This document shows, piece by piece, positions 25,106 through 35,200 of a stretch of 64,000 bases of DNA. The stretch comes from Nonomuraea coxensis DSM 45129 (GTDB lineage Bacteria > Actinomycetota > Actinomycetes > Streptosporangiales > Streptosporangiaceae): assembly GCF_019397265.1 (NCBI RefSeq), contig NZ_CP068985.1, forward strand, positions 5,374,501 through 5,438,500, read 5' to 3'. Under the pieces are notes generated by a model. It ran no database searches and had not been told where the DNA came from. It saw only the letters and a program-made list of their open reading frames with translations. The translations under genes were made by a program, and so were the position numbers. How positions within the stretch are numbered: the first letter of the stretch is position 1; every line of letters begins with the position of its first letter.

Positions 25106-25884
25106 GGCCGCAGCGCCTCCGCGACGATCGCGTGCGTCCTGGCGGCCTGCTCGAAGACGGCGAAGTGCCCGCCCTGGAAGGCGTGCAGGTCGAACGGCCC
25201 GGCGGTCAGCGCCTCCCAGCCGGCGACCTTCGCGAACGCCACCCGGGGGTCGGCGTCGCTCGGCATCGCCGTTACCGGCACGTCGAGCGGCGGCTCCGCC
25301 TCGTACCGGTAGGTCTCCTTCACGGTGAAGTCGGCCTGCACGGCGGGCAGGATCATCTCCAGCGCCCCCTGGTCGGCCAGCAGCCACTCGGGCGTGCCGC
25401 CCAGCGTGCGCAGCAGCGCCACGACCTGCGCCCTGCTCATCCGGCCGACCGGCGGCCCGTCCTCGCGGGTGAGGTGGGGCGCGTCGGAGCCGGAGACGAA
25501 CAGGTGGACGGGCCGCGGCCCGCCGCGCCGCCGGATCTCGCGGACCAGCTCGAACGCCACGATCGCGCCGAGGCTGTGCCCGTAGAGGGCGTAGCGGCGG
25601 CCGGCCGCGGCCGTCTCGACGTCGGCGAGCACGGCGTCGGCGAGGTCGGACACCAGCGGCGGCATCCGCTCGTAGGGCGTTTCCCTGTGCCGGGACTCGC
25701 GTCCCGGCGGCTGCACCGGCTGGACGGCGACGCCCGGCAGCTTGCCCTGCCAGGTGCGGAAGGCCGAGGCCGCTCCCCCGGCGTGCGGCAGGCAGTACAG
25801 CGGCAGCGCGCCGGGCTCCGCGCCCGTGAGGGCGCGGAACGGCAGCCACCGCGACAGCACGTCGTCGCCGACGGTGACGCTCAT
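25096..25884 (-). CDS. Type II thioesterase
   Basis: The 262-residue alpha/beta hydrolase of the stand-alone (type II) thioesterase class found in PKS/NRPS clusters. Motifs: CLPHAGGAASAF (31-42), PPGRESRHRE (59-68), nucleophile S104 in YGHSLG, Asp in PSDADPRV (near 210) and H240 in QGGHFAVFE. Such enzymes remove stalled or misprimed acyl groups from carrier domains and sometimes help release. No TE domain is fused to any PKS here, so a release role cannot be excluded. ATG 25884 overlaps the FkbH stop (ATGA) and its stop overlaps the transferase gene. It occupies the position of the O-methyltransferase gene in known K-J-I-H-G extender cassettes. Confidence 0.92.
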   Translation of the reverse strand: MSVTVGDDVLSRWLPFRALTGAEPGALPLYCLPHAGGAASAFRTWQGKLPGVAVQPVQPPGRESRHRETPYERMPPLVSDLADAVLADVETAAAGRRYALYGHSLGAIVAFELVREIRRRGGPRPVHLFVSGSDAPHLTREDGPPVGRMSRAQVVALLRTLGGTPEWLLADQGALEMILPAVQADFTVKETYRYEAEPPLDVPVTAMPSDADPRVAFAKVAGWEALTAGPFDLHAFQGGHFAVFEQAARTHAIVAEALRPWA

Positions 25885-26966
25885 GTCGTGATCTCCAGCC
25901 GCACGTAGGGAGGCGGCGGCTGCACCGCCTCCAGGTCCGCCTCCAGCACCACGTGGGCGCCGTCCCGCTCGACCTCGCGGAAGCCGGCGAAGGCGTAGGT
26001 GATCTGCATCATCCGGTTGCGCCCGGTCTCGACGAAGTCGGCGCGCAGGGCGACGCCCTCGGCGGCGGCCAGCCGCAGGAGGTGGTTGAGCAGCACCATG
26101 CCGACGCCCCTGGACATCACCCGGCACGACATCAGCATCATGCGCAGCCACCAGGCGTCCGGCCCCTTCTCCACCAGGGCCAGCCCGATCTTGCCGTAAC
26201 TGCCGAAGCGGTCGGTCAGGGAGGCGACCAGGAGCAGGTGGTCAGGCGACTCGCGCAGGGCGTCCAGCTCCTCGTAGGAGTAGGTGCGCCCGGTGGAGTT
26301 GAGCTGGTTGGTGCGCACGGTCAGCTCCTCGGCCCGCTGGAGGTCCTCCCTGCGGGCGGGCGCGATGGCGAACTCCATCTCCAGCCCGGCCAGGAACTCC
26401 TCGCTGGTGCCGACGAACGCGCCCTCCAGCTCGTCCCTGGCGAGCTGCCCCCGGTACATCTCGCGCCGCCGCGCCGACTCGTCGGTGACGAAGCGCGGCC
26501 GGAACTCCGGCCTGGCCAGCGCCTCCTCCAGCTCCAGCACGTCCACGCAGACGACCTCGGGCAGCTCGTGCGCGACCTCGGCGCGCTCGAACTCCTGGTC
26601 GTCGACGAAGGCGAAGGCGTCCACGCCCAGGTTGAGCGCCTTGGCGATGGACCTGATCGACTCGGACTTGGCGTTCCAGTTGATCTGGGGGTGGAGGAAC
26701 AGCTCGGCCAGGCCGAGCGCGGTCAGCCGCTCCATCGCGGCGTCGTGGTCGTTCTTGCTGGCGATCGAGTGCAGGACGCCCTTGCGGTCGAGCTCGCGGA
26801 TGCGCTCGACCACGGCCGGCCGCGCGGTGACCTCGCCGTCCTCCAGCAGCACCCCGTCCCAGAGGGTGTTGTCGAGGTCCCAGACGATGCACTTGACGCG
26901 GCCCCGGCGGGGCTTCTCCGGGGCCACGAAGGCGCCGGAGCCCTGCCGTTCGGTGGTCACGCTCAT
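25881..26966 (-). CDS. fkbH: FkbH-like glyceryl-ACP synthase (HAD superfamily)
   Basis: The 361-residue protein has the HAD phosphatase signature IVWDLDNTLWDGVL (D30, D32) and the FkbH pattern SIASKNDHDAA, INWNAKSESI and FVDDQEFERAEV. A C-terminal acyl-transfer half follows, including VRTNQLNSTGRTYS. FkbH enzymes take 1,3-bisphosphoglycerate, remove a phosphate and load glycerate on the phosphopantetheine of a dedicated ACP. That is the first step to hydroxymalonyl- or methoxymalonyl-ACP, and in other clusters to tetronates. The following dehydrogenases in this operon favour the malonyl-type extender route. ATG 26966 overlaps the upstream dehydrogenase stop (ATGA). Fully conserved; no odd features. 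Confidence 0.93.
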   Translation of the reverse strand: MSVTTERQGSGAFVAPEKPRRGRVKCIVWDLDNTLWDGVLLEDGEVTARPAVVERIRELDRKGVLHSIASKNDHDAAMERLTALGLAELFLHPQINWNAKSESIRSIAKALNLGVDAFAFVDDQEFERAEVAHELPEVVCVDVLELEEALARPEFRPRFVTDESARRREMYRGQLARDELEGAFVGTSEEFLAGLEMEFAIAPARREDLQRAEELTVRTNQLNSTGRTYSYEELDALRESPDHLLLVASLTDRFGSYGKIGLALVEKGPDAWWLRMMLMSCRVMSRGVGMVLLNHLLRLAAAEGVALRADFVETGRNRMMQITYAFAGFREVERDGAHVVLEADLEAVQPPPPYVRLEITT

Positions 26967-28105
26967 GAGGTCGTCTCCCGTTCCGCCTGGGCGGCGATGG
27001 TGATGCGCTGGATCTCGTTGCTGCCCTCGATGATCTCCATGACCTTGGCGTCCCGGTACAGCCGCGCGACCGGGTAGTCCGGGCTGCACCCGTTCGCGCC
27101 GTGGATCTGGACGGCCTCGGCGGCGTGCCGGACCGCGGCCGTGGAGGCGAAGTACTTCGCGATCCAGGTGGCCATGATCGTGCCGGACTCGCCGGCGTCC
27201 TTGAGCCGGCCGGCCTCGGCGAGCAGCAGCCGGGCCGCCCGCGCGTCGGTCACCATGTCGGACAGCTTGGCCTGGATGAGCGGCAGCTCGGCGAGCGCCC
27301 TGCCGCCGACCCGGCGCTCGGCGGCGTACGCGGCCGACGCCTCCAGGCACGCCTGGACGATGCCGACCGAGCCGGCCGCCACGCTGTAGCGGCCGAGGTC
27401 GAGCGTGCCGGTCAGCACCATGCCGGCGGTGAAGCCGCTCGGGCCGAGCAGCGCGTCCCCGCCGAGCGCGACGTCCCTGAAGGTGATCTCGGCGAGCATG
27501 GAGGCGCGGGTGCCGAGCATGTCGTCGATGGGCCGCACCTCGACGCCGGGGGCGTCGCGCGGCACCAGGAACGCTCCGATGCTGGTGGCGGTGCGGGCGA
27601 ACACCAGGAACAGGTCCGCCCGCTGGCCGCCCGTGGTCCACGTCTTGACGCCGTTGAGCAGCCAGCCGTCGCCGCGCTCGGCGGCGGTCGTGGTGATGCC
27701 CGAGGTGTCGCTGCCGGCGCCCGGCTCCGACAGGCAGAACGCGCCGAGCACGTCGCCGGCCGCGAGCGCGGGCGTCCAGCGTTCCCGCTGGGCGGGGGTG
27801 CCCCAGCGTTGCACGGTCCAGGACACCATGGTGTGCACGGTCAGCAGGCTGCGCAGCGACGAGCAGCCGCGGCCCACCTCCTCGTGCACCTCACCGAGCG
27901 TGACCAGGTCCATCCCGGCCCCGCCCGACCCGACCGGCAGGAACGGCGCCCAGAGGCCCGCCGCGGCGGTCAGCCGCAGCAGGTCCTCGGGGACCCGGCC
28001 GCTCCTGTCGTAGGCGTCGGCGTACGGCACGACGTGGGTGTCGACGAACGCCCGGGCCGAGCTCCGGTCGACGACCCGGGGCGGCGCCGTGGCGACGAGC
28101 GTCAC
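26963..28105 (-). CDS. fkbI: FkbI-like acyl-ACP dehydrogenase
   Basis: The 380-residue acyl-CoA dehydrogenase-family flavoprotein. FAD/substrate blocks AFCLSEPGAGSDTSG and TWTTGG are present, as are AVQIHGANGCSPDY and the catalytic-base segment MEIIEGSNEIQRITIA. In the methoxymalonyl-ACP pathway this enzyme works with the hydroxyacyl dehydrogenase to oxidise the terminal alcohol of glyceryl-ACP to the acid (hydroxymalonyl-ACP). GTG 28105 overlaps the ACP stop (GTGA), and its own stop overlaps fkbH. The assignment rests on family plus the fixed gene order 3HAD-ACP-ACAD-FkbH. Confidence 0.9.
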   Translation of the reverse strand: MTLVATAPPRVVDRSSARAFVDTHVVPYADAYDRSGRVPEDLLRLTAAAGLWAPFLPVGSGGAGMDLVTLGEVHEEVGRGCSSLRSLLTVHTMVSWTVQRWGTPAQRERWTPALAAGDVLGAFCLSEPGAGSDTSGITTTAAERGDGWLLNGVKTWTTGGQRADLFLVFARTATSIGAFLVPRDAPGVEVRPIDDMLGTRASMLAEITFRDVALGGDALLGPSGFTAGMVLTGTLDLGRYSVAAGSVGIVQACLEASAAYAAERRVGGRALAELPLIQAKLSDMVTDARAARLLLAEAGRLKDAGESGTIMATWIAKYFASTAAVRHAAEAVQIHGANGCSPDYPVARLYRDAKVMEIIEGSNEIQRITIAAQAERETTS

Positions 28106-28356
28106 GCGACGGCCAGGGTGGGCGAGAGCCGGGCCACCAGCTCGGCCATGGCGGTCGCGGTGCGGAAGTTGTCGATGCGCAGCTCCTCGTTGGGGATGGT
28201 GACGCCGAACGTCTTCTCCACGAACATCACCAGCTCCATCGCGAACAGCGAGTTCACGAAGCCGAGCGCGAAGATGTCCTGCGTCCCGTCGATCTCGGCC
28301 TGCGGGTACCTGTCGCGGACGAAGCCGAGGATCTGCTCCTTGACGGTGTTCGACAT
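28102..28356 (-). CDS. fkbJ: Free-standing ACP of the extender cassette (FkbJ-like)
   Basis: The 84-residue acyl carrier protein has four-helix ACP size and the attachment site LGFVNSLFAMEL, with S36 as the phosphopantetheine serine (N replaces the usual D before it, common in FkbJ-type ACPs). It would hold the glyceryl, then tartronyl (hydroxymalonyl) group while FkbH and the two dehydrogenases act, and present the finished extender unit to an acyltransferase. A strong AGAAGGAG lies ahead of ATG 28356. The gene is 20 bp from the hydroxyacyl dehydrogenase stop and overlaps the next gene. Confidence 0.92.
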   Translation of the reverse strand: MSNTVKEQILGFVRDRYPQAEIDGTQDIFALGFVNSLFAMELVMFVEKTFGVTIPNEELRIDNFRTATAMAELVARLSPTLAVA

Positions 28357-28376
28357 GCCGTACTCCTTCTGATGGG

Positions 28377-29228
28377 TCAGTTGGCGGTGGCGTAGGTGTA
28401 GAAGCCGCGGCCGGACTTGCGGCCGTGCAGCCCCGCGTCGGTCATCTGCTTGAGCAGCGGGCAGGGCCGGTACTTGCTGTCGGCGTAGTGCTCGTAGAGC
28501 ACCTCGACGCTGTAGAGGATCGTGTCGACGCCGATGAGGTCGGCGGTCTCCAGCGGGCCCATGGGGTGGCCGAAGCAGCTGCGGAAGACCTCGTCCACCG
28601 ACTCGGCGTCGGCGACGCCCTCGTGCACGAGGTAGGCGGCCTCGTTCACGGTGAGCATGAGGACCCGGTTGGAGATGAAGCCGCAGGAGTCCTTGACGTC
28701 CACGGACTTCTTGCCCATGGCGGTCAGCAGGTCGCGGGTGCGCTGGACGGTGCCGGGCGAGGTGTGGAAGCCGGGGATCAGCTCCACGGCGGGCTTGGCG
28801 GGCACCGGGTTCATGAAGTGCACGCCGATCACCTTGTCGGGCCGGCCGGTGACGGCGGCGACCTTGGTGATGGGGATGGCGGAGGTGTTGACCACGAAGA
28901 CGGTGCCGGGGCCGCACGCGGCGTCGAGCTCCTCGTACACCTCCCGCTTGACGTCCCAGTTCTCGGTGACGTTCTCGATGACCAGGTCGCACTTGGCGGC
29001 GCCGCCGACGCCGACGGAGGTGGTGATCCTGGCCAGCACCTCGTCGGGGTCGAGGGCGGGGCCGCCCATGAGCCGGCTGAGCCGGGTGTTGCGCGCGATG
29101 GCGCCGAGCGCGTCGGCGAGTGTCTTCTCGTCCTTGTCGACCAGGACCACGTCGTGGCCGGTCTGGGCGAGGTTCTGCGCGACGCCGACGCCCATCACGC
29201 CGGCGCCGATGACTCCGATCACGGTCAT
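28377..29228 (-). CDS. fkbK: FkbK-like 3-hydroxyacyl dehydrogenase
   Basis: The 283-residue NAD-dependent dehydrogenase of the 3-hydroxybutyryl-CoA family. The Rossmann motif IGVIGAGVMGVGVA (about 4-17) starts the protein; VIENVTENWDVKREV, NTSAIPIT, VHFMNPVPAKPAVELI (with the catalytic H-x-F-N-P) and CGFISNRVLM follow. In the FK520/ansamitocin-type pathway this enzyme oxidises the primary alcohol of glyceryl-ACP. Length is normal. ATG 29228 is 47 bp behind the stop of the PKS module 5-6 gene, the largest gap inside the series before the ACP gene; a GGAG box is nearby. Confidence 0.92.
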   Translation of the reverse strand: MTVIGVIGAGVMGVGVAQNLAQTGHDVVLVDKDEKTLADALGAIARNTRLSRLMGGPALDPDEVLARITTSVGVGGAAKCDLVIENVTENWDVKREVYEELDAACGPGTVFVVNTSAIPITKVAAVTGRPDKVIGVHFMNPVPAKPAVELIPGFHTSPGTVQRTRDLLTAMGKKSVDVKDSCGFISNRVLMLTVNEAAYLVHEGVADAESVDEVFRSCFGHPMGPLETADLIGVDTILYSVEVLYEHYADSKYRPCPLLKQMTDAGLHGRKSGRGFYTYATAN

Positions 29229-29275
29229 GTCCGCTCCGTTCCGCTCATTGGTGGTGGCTCCTTGTCCGGTCCTGT

Positions 29276-32200
29276 TCATGGGGTGGATTCCTGGGGCTGC
29301 CGGCCGCGGCGGCGGGCGGCGGAGGCTTCGAGGCCGGAGCGGCGGAGCTGGGCGCGTACCTGGCTGCCGCCGTCGGCGTCCGCGAAGGCGGGCGCCGTCC
29401 CGGCCCGCAGCGCCTCGACGGTGCGGCTGAGCGCGGTCACGGTCGGGGCCTCGTAGAGGATGTGCGGGGGCAGCTCGTCCAGCTCGAACGCGGCGCGCAC
29501 CGCGGCCACGATGGTCACGCCGAGCAGGGAGTTGCCGCCGAGCTCGAAGAAGTTGTCGGCGGCGCCGACCCGGTCGAGCCGCAGCGACTCGCGCCAGATC
29601 GCCGCGACGGCCTCCTCGGCGGGCCCGGACGGCTCCTGGTAGGCGGTGAGCAGCTCGGGCCTCGGGTGCGGCGTGCCGCTCGCGCCGGCGGCGGCGGGGG
29701 CGGTGACGGCCTCCAGCGTGAACATGGAGCTGCCGCGTACGAGGGTGGCGAAGTCCTGGGTGGAGACCACGACGCGCGGCTCGCCGGTGGCGAGGGCGCG
29801 GCGCAGGGCGCGCCAGCCGTCGGGGAAGCCGATGCCGATCCTCGCCCTGTTGTCCTTGAAGAACGCGCGCAGCGCCTCGTCGTAGCCGTCCAGGCCGGCC
29901 TCCCAGGCGTTCCACGTCCACTCGCCCCAGTCGACGGCGACGACGCGGCGGCCGGTGGCGGCGAGCTTGGCCGCGTAGGCGTCGAGGAAGGCGTTGGCGG
30001 CGCAGTAGTCGACCTGGCCGGGGCCGCCGCCGGTGGCCGAGGTGATCGAGGAGAACAGCACGAGGAAGTCCAGCTCGATCTCGCCGGGCTCGCCGACGCG
30101 CAGCGCCTCGGCGAGGGCCAGCGTGCCGGCGACCTTCGGGGCGAGGACCTGGTCCAGCTCCTCGGGGCGTTTGAACTGCATGAGCCCCATGCCGGGGACG
30201 CCGGCGGCGTGCAGGACGCCGTGCAGCGCACCGAAGCGGGTCAGGGCCGTCTCGACGGCGCGGCGGACGTCGCCGGGGTCGGCCGCGTCGCCGGTGACGA
30301 TCTCGACCTCGGCGCCGAGCTCGATCAGCTCGGCGACCTGGGCGACGCGCCGCCGGACCGGGTCGCTCTCCGCTTCCCCCGTCCCGGCCAGGAGGGCGGG
30401 CCACCGGTCGCGGGGCGGCAGGCCGTGCCGGGCGAGCAGGACCAGCCGGGCGCGGTGGTCACGGGCCAGGCAGGCGGCCAGGCCGAGCGCGATGCCGCCG
30501 AGCCCGCCGGTGATCAGGTAGACGCCCTCGTCCCTGAACGGCTCCGCGCCGGCCGGCTCCTGGACGGGCAGCCGCTCGTAGCCGGGCAGCCAGCGGCGGC
30601 CCCGGCGCAGCGCCACGACGCGGTCGGCGCGCGGCCGGGCCAGCTCGGCGGCCAGCGCGTCGAGGTCGCGCGGGCCTGGGCCGGCGGGCAGGTCGATCAG
30701 GCGGGTGGCGACCTTGGGGTACTCCAGCGGGATGACCAGGCAGGGGCCGGTCAGCGTGGCGGCCTCGGGGTGGACGGCGTCCCCGCCGGTGACCTCCTGG
30801 GTGCCGGAGACGGCCACGTCGAGCGACCACTCGGTGATGCCGGACTCCCCCGCCGCCCTGGCCAGCGCGACGAGCGTGTGCAGGCCGTACGCGACCGTGT
30901 CAGGGCCCGGCTCCAGCGTCCACAGGTGCAGCACCCGCGAGGGGGCGCGGCCGGCGGCGCGCAGGTCGCGCAGCAGGGCGCGCAGGTCGGCGGCGTGGCC
31001 GGGGCGGACGGTGCCGCCCTCGGGAGTGGCCCGGTAGGCGTCGCCGGGCCGGACCAGGACGGCGTCCGCGCCGGTGGCGAGGAGCCGTTCGGCGGCGGCG
31101 TCGGCGAGGCCGTCGCGGGTGAGGACCAGCCACGGGCCCTCGCCGTCCGGGGCGGGCGCGGGCGGGGCGCTCTGCCGCCACACCGGCAGGTGGAGCCAGT
31201 CCTCCTCGGGCAGCTTGGGCAGGCTGGTGATCGCCTCGAACAGGTCGTCCGGCTCGGCCTCCACCGTCCGCGCGGCCTTGGGCGGCTCGATCCAGTGGCG
31301 CTGCCGCTGGAACGGGTACGTCGGCAGCGGGACCCGGCCCGGCAGCGCGCCCGCGTCCTGGCCGGGCTCGCCGGTCCTGCCGTGGTAGGTGTCCCAGTCG
31401 ACGGTGACGCCGCACAGCCACAGCCGGGCCAGGCAGTCGGCCAGCACCTGGTCGGCGGGGCGGGCGTCGGCCGCGGCGGGCAGCGTGGCGGCGATGAGCG
31501 GCCACCGCTCCGGCGGGCAGCCGGCGCCGCGCACGAGCGCGCCGAGCGACTGCCCGGGGCCGATCTCGACGACGGCCAGCTCGGGATCGGCGAGCAGGCG
31601 CTCCACGCCGTCGGCGAAGCGGACCGTGCCGCACATGTGGCGGGCCCAGTAGCCGGGGTCGCGGACGAGGGCGGCGTCGGCGACGCCGCCGGTCACGTTC
31701 GACACGTACGGCAACGCGGGCGCGTTGAGCCGCACGTTGGCCTCCACCCACCGGGTCAGCTCGCCGGTCAGGGGCTCCAGCATGCGGGAGTGGAAGGCGT
31801 GGGTGGTCTCCAGCGGGCGGCACGGGACGCCGGCCGCGCCCAGGTCGTCCGCCAGCCGGGCGACGGCGTCCGGCGGGCCGGCCACGACGGTGACCTGAGG
31901 GCCGTTGGCGGCGGCCACGTCCAGGCCGCGCCCGTCGAGCTGGAAGCGGCGGCGCAGCGCGTCGGCGGGCAGCGACACGGCCAGCATGGCGCCCGCGGGC
32001 AGCCCGGCGATGAGCCGCGCCCGGTGGGTGACCAGGGACAGGGCGTCCTTCAGCGACAGGACGCCGGCCAGGGTGGCGGCGACGTACTCGCCGAGGCTGT
32101 AGCCGAGCATGAGGCTCGGGCGCAGCCCCCAGGAGACGAGGGTGCGGGCCAGGGCGTACTCGACGGCGAACAGGGCGGGCTGGACGACCTCGGTGCGTTC

Positions 32201-35200
32201 GAGCGCGGCGGCCACGGACGCGCCGGCCTCGCCGCGCTCGCCCAGCAGCAGGGCGGCGAGACCGGGGACGGACTCGCCGAGCAGGTCGAGGCATTCGTCG
32301 AGCGCGGCGCGGAAGGCGGGCTCGTGCCGGTGCAGGTCCGCGGCCAGGCCGGGGTACTGCTCGCCGACGCCGGCGAGCAGGAAGGCGACCGGGCGGCCCT
32401 GGACGGTGTCCACCCGCCCCATCGGCCCGGCCTCCCCGCCCAGCGCCGTGGCCGCCGCGGCGGCGCCGCCCGCGACGACGGCGCGCCGGTGCTCGAAGGT
32501 CTTGCGCCCCACCTGCAGCGTGTACGCCACGTCGGCCAGCCGGACGTCCGGCGCGTCCGCCAGATGCCGGGCGAGCCGGTCGCACGCCTGGCCGGCGGCG
32601 GCGGCCGTACGCGCGGAGACCGGCAGGACGTGGAAACGGCGCCCCTCCGCTCCTCCGGCCGCCCGCTCGGGCGGCTGCTCGACCACCATGTGGACGTTCG
32701 TGCCGCCCATGCCGAGCGAGTTCAGCCCGGCGATCCTGGGCCGCGTGCCGCGGGTGCGCCACGGCGACAGCTCGGTGTTGACGTAGAACGGGCTGTCGTC
32801 GAAGTCGATCTCCGGGTTGGGCGCGGTGAAGTGGAGGCTGGCCGGGATGACGCCCTCGCGCAGCGCGAGCGACGTCTTGATCAGGCCGCTGGCGCCCGCC
32901 GCCCGGTCGAGGTGGCCGACGTTCGTCTTGACCGAGCCGATCGGGCAGTACCCCTTGGCGCTCGTGGGGCCGAAGGCGCGGGTCAGGGCCGCCACCTCGA
33001 TGGGGTCGCCCAGCTCGGTCGCGGTGCCGTGCGCCTCGACGTAGCTGATGTCGTCCCCGGTGACGCCCGCGTCCGCCATCGCGTCGGCGATCACCCGCGC
33101 CTGGCCGACGACGCTGGGGGCGGTGTAGCCGACCTTGAGCGCGCCGTCGTTGTTCATGGCCGAGCCGCGGATCACCGCCCAGATGTGGTCGCCGTCGCGC
33201 ACCGCGTCCGGCAGCCGCTTGAGCAGCACCACGGCCGCGCCGTCGCCGAACATGCTGCCCTTCGCCGCGGCGTCGAACGTCCGTACGTGGCCGTCCGGCG
33301 ACTCCTGGCCGCCGGGCCCGTACAGGTGGCCCACCCGGTCGGGCACCCGGATGGACACGCCGCCGGCCAGGGCCAGCTCGCACTCGCCGTTGCGCAGGCT
33401 CTGCACGGCCAGGTGCGCGGCGACCAGCGAGGTCGAGCAGAACGTCTGCACGGCGACGCTCGGGCCGTGCAGGTCGAACAGGTACGACACGGTCGTGGGC
33501 AGGGCGTCCTTGTCGTTGCCCATGATGACCTCGAAGTCGCTGAACTCCTGATGCCCGCCGCCGAGCAGCCGGGCCGTCTGGCGGAGCAGGTAGGTGCTGA
33601 TGTTCGAGCCGCCGAACACGCCGACCCGGCCGCGGTGCTCCGGGGCCGCGTACCCGGCCTGCTCCAGCGCCTCCCAGCACACCTCGAGGAAGGCCCGCTG
33701 CTGCGGGTCGGTGATCGCGGCCATGCGGGGGCTCATGCCGAAGAAGGCGGCGTCGAAGCCCGCCACGTCGTCCAGCACCGGGCGGGCGGGGACGTAGGCC
33801 GGGTCGCGGAGCTGCTCGGCGGCCACGCCCGCGGCCAGCAGCTCCTCCTCGGAGAAGAAGCTGATGGACTCGGCGCCGTCGCGCAGGTTCCGCCAGAACG
33901 TCTGGACGTCGGGCGCGCCGGGGAACCGCCCGGCCATGCCGACGACGGCGATCCGCCGGTCGTCCTCGCCGGGCCCCGCGTCCGCGGGGGGCCGGGGGGT
34001 GTCCACGGCCCTCGGGGCGGGCTCCGGCCTCGGGGCGGCGGCGCGCTCGCCGATGACGGCGGCCAGCGTGTGCACGGTCGGGGCCTCGAACAGCACCACG
34101 GTCGGCACCGCCACCCCGAAGCGCTGCTTCACCAGCGCCAGCATCTGCAACGCCACCAGGGAGTTGCCGCCCAGGTCGAAGAAGTTGTCCCGGGTGCCGA
34201 CCGGCTCGACGCCGAGCACCTCCGACCACAGCCCGGCGAGGTCACGCTCGGCCTGGGTGAGCGGCGGCGCGTACGGCTGGGGCAGCTCGGGGCGGGGAAA
34301 CCGGTCGCGGGGCCCCTGCGCGACGGGCGCCGTCCGGCCCGGCAGCCGGTCCGCCAGCCCGCCGGCGGCCACGACCACGTCGGGGCGGGCGGCCGGCAGC
34401 AGCCGGTCGAAGGCCGCCAGGGCGTCCCCGGCGGTCATGGCGTGCGCGGCCATCGCCGCGCCGAGGCCGCCGTCGAGGCGGTCCAGGGTGACCTGCCAGG
34501 TGTCCCAGCTCGCCGCCACCCAGCCGGGGTTGCGGTGGGCGAGCGCGGTGAGCGCGGCGTTGGCGGCGGCGTAGCTGCCGAACGTGATGCCGCCGAGCAG
34601 GGCGGAGGTGGAGGAGAACAGCACGCAGAACTCGGGCGTCTCGCCCAGCTCGGCCAGCACCCGCTCCAGGACGAGCGCCCCGGTCACCTTGGCGGCGAAG
34701 TGCCGCGCCACGGCGGGCCCGTCGAGGTCGCGGAGGGGGAGGAAGGTGGCGGGCGAGGTCTCGGCGGCCGCGTGCACGACCCCGCCGATCCGCCCTCCGC
34801 CGTCCAGGGCGCCGGCGAGGGCGTCGCGCATGGCGGCGGGGTCGGTCACGTCCACGCGCGGGGTCAGGACCTCGGCCCCGGACGCGCGCAGCCGCTGAAC
34901 CGCGCGGTGGCGGGGATCGTCCTCGTCGTCGGGGAGACCGCCGCGGCCGGTCAGGACGAGGCGATCGGCGCCCGCCCGTACCAGGTGCCCGGCGATGAGC
35001 AGGCCGACGTCGCCGAGCCCGCCCGTGATCACGTACGTGCGGCCGGGACGGATCCCGGGAGCAGGCGGGTCCTCGCCGGGCCCGGCCTCGGCGTGCTCGC
35101 GCACCAGCCGGACGCCGTCCCGGCAGGCGATGAACGTACCGCCACCGGCGCCGGGACCCCGCGCCTCGGCCGCCAGGAACCCGGCCACCTCCTCGGGGGT

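Noticed and set aside
25881-29228. Calling the cassette methoxymalonyl-ACP biosynthesis
   Set aside because: The required O-methyltransferase is not in the window. Hydroxymalonyl is the more economical reading, with methoxymalonyl left open if the gene lies outside.
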